From positions 27,234,167 through 27,298,166 of the forward strand of contig NC_044918.1 of the NCBI RefSeq assembly GCF_003576645.1: DNA of 64,000 nucleotides, given 5' to 3'. The stretch comes from Ipomoea triloba (Eukaryota > Streptophyta > Magnoliopsida > Solanales > Convolvulaceae). The first letter of the stretch is position 1. The number at the start of each line of letters is the position of its first letter. Under the pieces are notes generated by a model that saw nothing but the letters and a program-made list of their open reading frames with translations, was not told the DNA's origin and did not search any database. The translations under genes and the position numbers were made by a program. Shown piece after piece: positions 58,256 through 64,000 of the stretch.

Positions 58256-58667
58256 ATTCATTGATGTTGATCCCGATATGCTCGAACCACGTGCGAGGTC
58301 ACATTCCGGTATCCGTAGGAACACACCCATCTACGCTTGCAAATACAATCATAAATTAGAAAAACACTACATTACCAAATTTAAAGTTGTTAACGTATTT
58401 ACTACAACTAACCTCACATTGAGTGGCATATCACCTAATTGCTCGACAGGCAAAACGCCTTCTGGTCTGACCATGGGCAACCGCTCCTATGCCCATAGTT
58501 GAAGTAAAACCATGCATCCACAAACCGTCGAAGCATGGTAATCAGCGCCTCGGCACAACGCCCTATACAAATATGGTAGTATTGCCGAACCCCAACTATA
58601 ATTACCGTAGCTCTCAAAATCTCACAAGAAATGTAATAAATATAATTTTACATCTCTTTTTGTTGTT
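58256..58667 (-). pseudogene. Coding-like fragment between two Athila LTRs
   Basis: Minus-strand open stretch 58617-58435 reads VRQYYHICIGRCAEALITML and RRFVDAWFYFNYG, which looks like transposon-associated plant coding sequence. The family is not certain; it may belong to the MULE split by the 56986 solo LTR. Remainder non-coding. Confidence 0.3.
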
Positions 58668-59997
58668 TGACGTTGTGGTTCTTTGTGAGTAGGGTTGAGA
58701 TGTCAAAAGATATTTATGATAAAACGGAAAGTCTGTGACTCCCCGAGTGTCGGTCTCGAAGGAGGGACGTGGAGGTGTGTCGAACGTTAGGGAGTTTACT
58801 TGATTGGATCATGCATATGATTCGAGTGTGGTGAAAGGTAGATTTGTGAGTGAGAGTAGTTCATTGGTTGGTTTGAGTGCAAGAGAGTGAAGTAAAAATA
58901 AAAGTGATTTTGTGAATATGTAAAAGGGGTAGGGATTGGATAGTGCTCAAGAATATTGCGTAATGAGTGTCTGGGGTCATGGATAGGATTGCTAGGATAT
59001 TGTCTATTCAAGAGTGTGTTGTCTTAGTCCTTTTCCACCCTTTGTGTACTAAGGCTTCTTTGACTTAGGAGTGTCTTCAAGCATCCAAAGTTCTAAGAGG
59101 AATTTTATCAAACACATAAGCTACACACTATCCTACTATTCTTAAGAAGTCCATAGGAACTTTGATTGTGTCAAGCTTCCAATCCTAACTCTAATCAAAA
59201 ACATGAAAGAGTCAAGAGCTCAATCTCTCATCTAGATTGGCCAAATCCAAACAAGATCTCATCAAAACAACAATCCAAAGACAAGAATAGATAATCCATC
59301 AACACAAACTCATAGATCCAAGATATAGAAATAAGATCATCACAAAAGCAATATTCAATCACACAATCCAAATCCCTAGACTAAATTAGCTACTCATAAT
59401 ATGAAATGCAAGCAAAAGCTAATTTAATCCAAGAACAAGATAGCTAGAATTATAGAAATGAAATAGAGATCACCTAGATAGAAGAAGATCTTCAATCCAA
59501 GCTTGTTGTCTTCTACAATGGAGATTGATCTAATCTAAAAACTAAGAAAAATGGAGAGAGTTTTCCAAAGGAAAAACTAAGAAATGGAAAACTAATTTTC
59601 TGGGCTCTCCCTTGAAAAATTCATCAAAGGGGTTTAAATAGTCTCCGAAATGGCAACCCTAGCTGAAATTCGCGCATCACAGTCTCCACGCCTCTCACAC
59701 GCGTGTGAGCGTGCGTGGGAAGCTTCTGGAAAGTTTTCACGCCTGCTCACACGCGTGTGGCCTTCCAGATGGGTCCTCCGGGGCTCCGCTCTTGCCTGGT
59801 TTGCTCTTTAAGCTCATCTTTTGGTCTTATTTGCTCCCGGGGATCCTGTTTTACTTCTTTTAAGCTAAAAGTAGCTTTTGTGCATCAGTTAGTGATTTTC
59901 AAGCATTTACGCACATAATTTACCAAGTAAGGATGCTATAGACGCGATAAAGCACCCTAAAATGTGCCTGAAATAAGGGTATCTCGGAGTCTTATCA
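58668..59997 (-). mobile_element. 3' LTR of an Athila-type element leaving the window
   Basis: Full LTR with palindromes at 59695-59708 and 59748-59759. To its right lies the polypurine-like tract and TTGAGGACAAGCAAG word of the internal region, so this is the 3' LTR of an element whose 5' part is beyond 64000. Confidence 0.88.
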
Positions 59998-62469
59998 AAA
60001 TTTCCACACTTTGTTTCTTGCTTGTCCTCAAGCAAGACATTTGACTCTCTAAGCTTATAAGTCTCCGAGATACTCTCTCATGCAAAACAAAGCTTTTGGC
60101 AAGTCAAAATAATGGGTGTCTAAGACTGTTGAAACGGGGGAAATCATTTGTGTTATCTACAAAGGATTTTGGTCAGGTGTCAGCAACTCAGGAAATATTT
60201 TCGGGAAATAAAAACCTTTCGTAGATAAAACAAATAAAACAAGGGATCACACTTCTCGCATCATACGCAAGCATGCATTTCCAAAGTTTTGGTTCACCTT
60301 CTTATTTAATTAGAGCCTCTAGCCGATCCTACTAGTGGGAACGATGTGCACTAGCTAATCAACTTTCCATCCTTATACGCCAAGGCCCAACGTAAATGTA
60401 AATGAGGGTAGGGGCATGGACCACTCACCGCTTTTTGGCTTAGCACGGTCCCTCTTTTTTCTCACTTCCTAGGATAACGTCATCAAGCCACCCGACATCA
60501 CATGGAGATCCATGCTTTTTCGAAGGTTAGTGCAATGGGTTACTCGAATCCTAGCGAAGCGACTAACCTCAGCTCTATTTTCTCAATTCTTGGGATCTTT
60601 TTATGTGAACAACCGACTCCAGATAAAGTTTTTGCTTACCGAAGACTATAGTTTGGACACAACCCAACGAATTGGCTTCCGTCAATTTTTAAACTCTTTG
60701 GTGATTGGCCTTTTGCCTTTTCGACTTCTCCTCGTGTCAACCCCTCATGCCTTTTTCTATTTATGGTTCAAGGGTTTTGTTTACTCATTAAGCTCACCAT
60801 TAGGCTCACCTTTTGCCCCATGCCCTACCAAGGTTAGTTCAATTCCGGGCCTTGCTAGTTTTATCTTTCTAAATTTAAAGAGTGCACACTCCTACTTCGA
60901 AAGATCCTTGACTAAGGTCCTACGTAAATAAGAGGTGAACATCATGCAAGCAGGCAAGAATATAAACTTATTTGGCTCCAAACACTCTCATGGGTGCGAA
61001 AAGTAACTTCCTCAAAGATATTTCGAGAGTAAAAATTTTTGGGCATCCAATCAAAATTCTCCCTAGATAACACAAATAAGAGTTTTTTCCACTTTTGGTC
61101 CTATGACTTTAGTGTTTCCGTCAATTTAGGTACACGACTTTCATTTTGCCACTTTTAGTCCTTGACTTTAATTTTTTTGCCACTTTTAGTCCTTGACTTT
61201 GATTTTTTTTTCCACTTTTAGTCCTTTCGGCCATCCGAGCGACAACTTTTAATCGAAATCAACAAATTGTTGTGCCATTAAGGGTAAATAACGTTTAATG
61301 TATTTAGAGATTTATCAATAGACAATTTTACACTTAATGACACAACATTTTATTGATTCCGATTAAAAGTTGTTGCTTAAAAAGCGAAACAGAACAAACA
61401 AATAACGTTTCTTTTTCCTATTTTTTATCTGATTTTATTTATAAATATATTTAGAACTTTATCAAAATACACTTTTACCCTTAATGGCATAACAATTTGT
61501 TGATTTCGATTAAAAGTTGTCGCTCAGATGGCAGAAAGGACTAAAAGTGGAAAAAAAATCAAAGTTAAGGACTAAAAGTGGCAAAAAAATTAAAGTCAAT
61601 GACTAAAAGTGACAAAATGAAAGTCGTGTACCTAAATTGACGGAAACACTAAAGTCATAGGACCAAAAGTGGAAAAAACTCACACAAATAATAACTTTCT
61701 TTTCAAAACTGCAAATGCACCCGCTTATCATTCCCAAGAGCTTCAACTTCTAATACTAAGCATGTAAGCATGTAAAGCACGAAGTGCGTCCTTTCCACAC
61801 TTTAAAGTAAACATCGTCCTCGATGTTTCCATACGTACAGGGTAAAGGAATGAAATAGGGATTCTAAGGGTAGACAAATAAAGATCCCTTTCCACACTTT
61901 GGAAATTGCTTTGGGATAAAGGGTATGCATCAAATGATCATATTAATCATGGTAAACTCTATTATACTCATACACAAAGCTATAAAGAAAATATTTCCAC
62001 ACTTTAAAGATCAAAACGGGGCTTAAAATTAGAAAAGGGATAAGAGGATAAACCAAGTATGCATCCCTCTTTCCACACTTTAGCTTCCAGCATAGGCATG
62101 CTCCCGTTATAGATACTCTATAAGAAATGGAGACATAACATACAAAAAGGGTTTTCGGAGTACTATTCAATTATTATAAGCTGATAGAAATATAAAAGCA
62201 ATAAAAATAACAAAAACTTAGATAATAAAGCATATAAATAAGTAGAATTATTCAAAAAGAAATGCGGAAAAGTAAAGCAGTTCGAAATTAAATAACATAA
62301 AGCGATAAAGATAAGTAAAGCAAAGTAAAGAAATAAAGGAAATAAACGTCGGAACCCCGCGCATAGGGATCCTAATGTTCAGATAGGGCTAGCAACCATA
62401 GTAATCAAAGTCAAGGAACTCAGTATCTAGTGTCAATAGGTCAGGACCGAGAAAAATCGAAGGAAGGCA
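59998..62469 (-). mobile_element. Athila-type 3' non-coding internal region
   Basis: Between the 3' ORF and the LTR. Repeated TTTCCACACTTT words occur at 60001, 61794, 61890, 61994 and 62071. A MULE-like MITE is inserted at 61080-61681. The 139-codon plus-strand frame at 60512 has no features and is antisense to the element. Confidence 0.7.
61080..61681. mobile_element. 602 bp MULE-like MITE with 10 bp target duplication
   Basis: Inverted repeats of about 140 bp, starting GAGTTTTTTCCACTTTTGG and ending CCAAAAGTGGAAAAACTC. Target duplication ACACAAATAA at 61070-61079 and 61682-61691. The size of the duplication fits MULEs (8-11 bp). Confidence 0.92.
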
Positions 62470-63723
62470 TCACTCATCACCGAAGGGATGGAATTGCCTG
62501 TCGAATCTAGCTTCAAGAGCGGCAATTCTCCTATCATTTTCCTCCACCGCCTGTCTCATGCGGTTGAGGTCCTCGGTGTGGACATCCTGTCTCGCGGAGA
62601 TGGATGTGAAGTGGCCTTCTTGCCATGTGTGCTGCTCACGCCAATAGTTCATTTGTTCCCCATGGAGCTACCTATGAAAATTCTGAGTTGTGTCCCAATC
62701 CATTGGAGTAGGGCCTTGCTCCTGTGCAGCATTCTCCTCCTCATTCTCTTCCTCGTCTTCATCATCATCCTCACCAGAAGCCTCTAGATCAGGTGCATCA
62801 TCACCTCCAAGCTTTAGTTCAGCGGCAAAGAACTCACCCACGGAGAAAGAAATTGTACAACCATCGGATCTCTCTCCCATCAACCGGTTCAGTAGGCCCA
62901 ACCCGATGCCCAGTCTAGTAACAAAAGGTCCAATAAACACAGTCTAAACCTTAGGCTTTTGCTGGGTTTGGAGCCACTTCCTAGCTTGAACCCCCATATT
63001 GATGCTGACATCATTCTCCATGCACCACATGTAGAATAGATCCTGCTTGTATACCTTGTTGCGGTTTGTGGTTCTTCTTGAGAGATTTATGGCGAAGGCT
63101 AATCTGATAGCCTTCAAAGCGTTCCTGGTGATGAGTTTTGCCTTCAAGTTTGAAGAGTTGTATGGGGCATTGTTTGTGATGCTTCTCCAATATCGTCTAG
63201 CAACTTCGTCTGAATCAAAATCTTCCTTGAAATCTCTGAAATATGGCATGGACACGCTCGCTGCATCATGAAAACCGAGTGTAACACCCAAAGTGTTGAC
63301 AGACATACTGTAGTGGTTGCCGAAAAGAGTGAATGAAATAGACTCTCTTGCATTGTTGGCTTCCCTTCTGATTTCCAAGGTCGCCAAGAATTCATAAGTG
63401 ACAAGCGCATAGGTTGGTCCTCTCCACTGAAACAGATAGCGGAGCTGTGGGTGCCTGAGAAATCCATTTACTTCGTTCAAACAACCAAATTCGCTTAAGA
63501 CATTATCCTCGAAGTGACGGCCAACAGAAAGTTGTTTTCCTTTATAGTTATCCACTGTTGCGAGTTGAACGGGTGTCAAGTGCCGTAGTGACCTTGACCC
63601 CGGCTCCTGCGGAGCTGTAGCTTGTTGTCGTGTCCTTGATTGACTCGATTCTCCTACATCATGCTTTGATTTCTTCGCAATTTCCTTAGAGCGTCCCATC
63701 CTACAAATTATAGAAATTAACAT
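62470..63723 (-). pseudogene. Athila-type 3' ORF (plant transposon-protein / ATHILA-like) with two in-frame TAG codons
   Basis: One frame runs 63723 to 62470 and is interrupted only by TAG at 62944-62946 and TAG at 62668-62670. The start (MGRSKEIAKKSKHD) is basic. The core (FLRHPQLRYLFQWRG, LVTYEFLATLEI, VARRYWRSI, RNALKAIRLAFAINLSRR) fits the putative plant transposon protein family found in Athila elements. After the first stop: FIGPFVTRLGIGLGLLNRL and an acidic run; after the second: a coiled-coil-like tail (LNRMRQAVEENDRRIAALEA). Its place between pol (outside the window) and the 3' LTR fits the extra 3' ORF of Athila. Function of this ORF is not established; readthrough or simple decay both possible. 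Confidence 0.75.
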
Positions 63724-64000
63724 TCATGGTAATTGGCTTTGAATAAGTCACCATTATTTTTGTGTAAAATTTCTTGTCAAGATAATGGATTTCAAACATA
63801 TAGGGCTAAGAATTTTCAAAAATTTTGCCATAGTTTCCCCTATATTTTGGACGATTCTAGCATAAGAATATCAACAATATCATTCCATCATCACACACAT
63901 GCATAAAATCATTATAAGATATATCAATTTGATAGTCAAATAAGAAGTCAACTACAAAAGTCAAGAATTTCAAAAAGTCAACTTCATCTTCTTCCCCAAA
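63724..64000 (-). mobile_element. Athila-type internal DNA to the window edge
   Basis: AT-rich and non-coding; presumably the spacer between pol and the 3' ORF. Confidence 0.5.

Noticed and set aside
58435..58617. Plant mobile domain protein
   Set aside because: Some resemblance in layout, but too short and no diagnostic motif; kept only as an unassigned coding-like fragment.
60512..60931. 139-codon plus-strand frame
   Set aside because: It is antisense to the Athila-type element, in its 3' non-coding region, with no recognisable motif.

Overview
The window looks like a repeat-choked stretch of a flowering-plant nuclear genome, probably a eudicot; I cannot name the species. The evidence is a cluster of plant-only RWP-RK (RKD-type) genes with GT-AG introns, an IQD gene fragment, and plant mobile-element families (Athila-type and chromovirus-type LTR elements, Ty1/copia, CACTA, MULE, Helitron, LINE, tRNA-derived SINE). 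No bacterial operons, rRNA genes or CRISPR arrays are visible. Much of the DNA is AT-rich with long microsatellites, and the assembly carries N runs at 1412, 1735, 14469 and 26042-26176.

Layout. 1-2336: end of an LTR element that cuts into the first exon of an RKD-like gene (2337-2488). 2337-10140: a five-member RKD-like cluster. It holds one exon fragment, a probably broken mosaic gene (A, 3417-4516, minus), an intact gene in head-to-head orientation (B, 5080-6089, plus), gene C (7142-8072, minus) and gene D (8932-9963, minus). These are the only plausible host genes. 11495-13742: an RPA1-like gene in DNA that ends in a canonical Helitron 3' terminus, sitting inside a copia LTR. 13743-16607: MITE and foldback elements. 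16660-18696: leader, primer-binding site and LTR of a minus-strand gypsy element. 18697-23302: CACTA end, a 3'-truncated LINE, a captured exon and a SINE.

24355-29497: an Athila-type LTR split by a 3.8 kb chromovirus-like element that carries a conserved ORF inside its LTR and five tandem-repeat arrays. 31231-32790: copia LTR and a second Helitron end. 32801-39938: a nearly complete but decayed Ty1/copia element. 39940-44420: mostly non-coding. 44424-49659: Athila LTRs nested in a SIRE-like LTR, plus a copia fragment. 49660-56860: a CACTA end, a Pack-MULE carrying IQD exons, and a complete 1.8 kb CACTA inserted in a dead MULE transposase. 56986-64000: Athila solo LTR, then the 3' LTR and 3' internal region of another Athila-type element that leaves the window, with a MULE-like MITE inside it.

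Two items deserve attention most. The first is the RKD cluster, where a duplication breakpoint in a hairpin- and microsatellite-filled intron has joined an N-terminal half of one type to a C-terminal half of another. The second is a protein-coding ORF inside the LTR of a chromovirus-like element: two diverged copies differ by mostly synonymous codons, which suggests an undescribed, selected, LTR-encoded protein.
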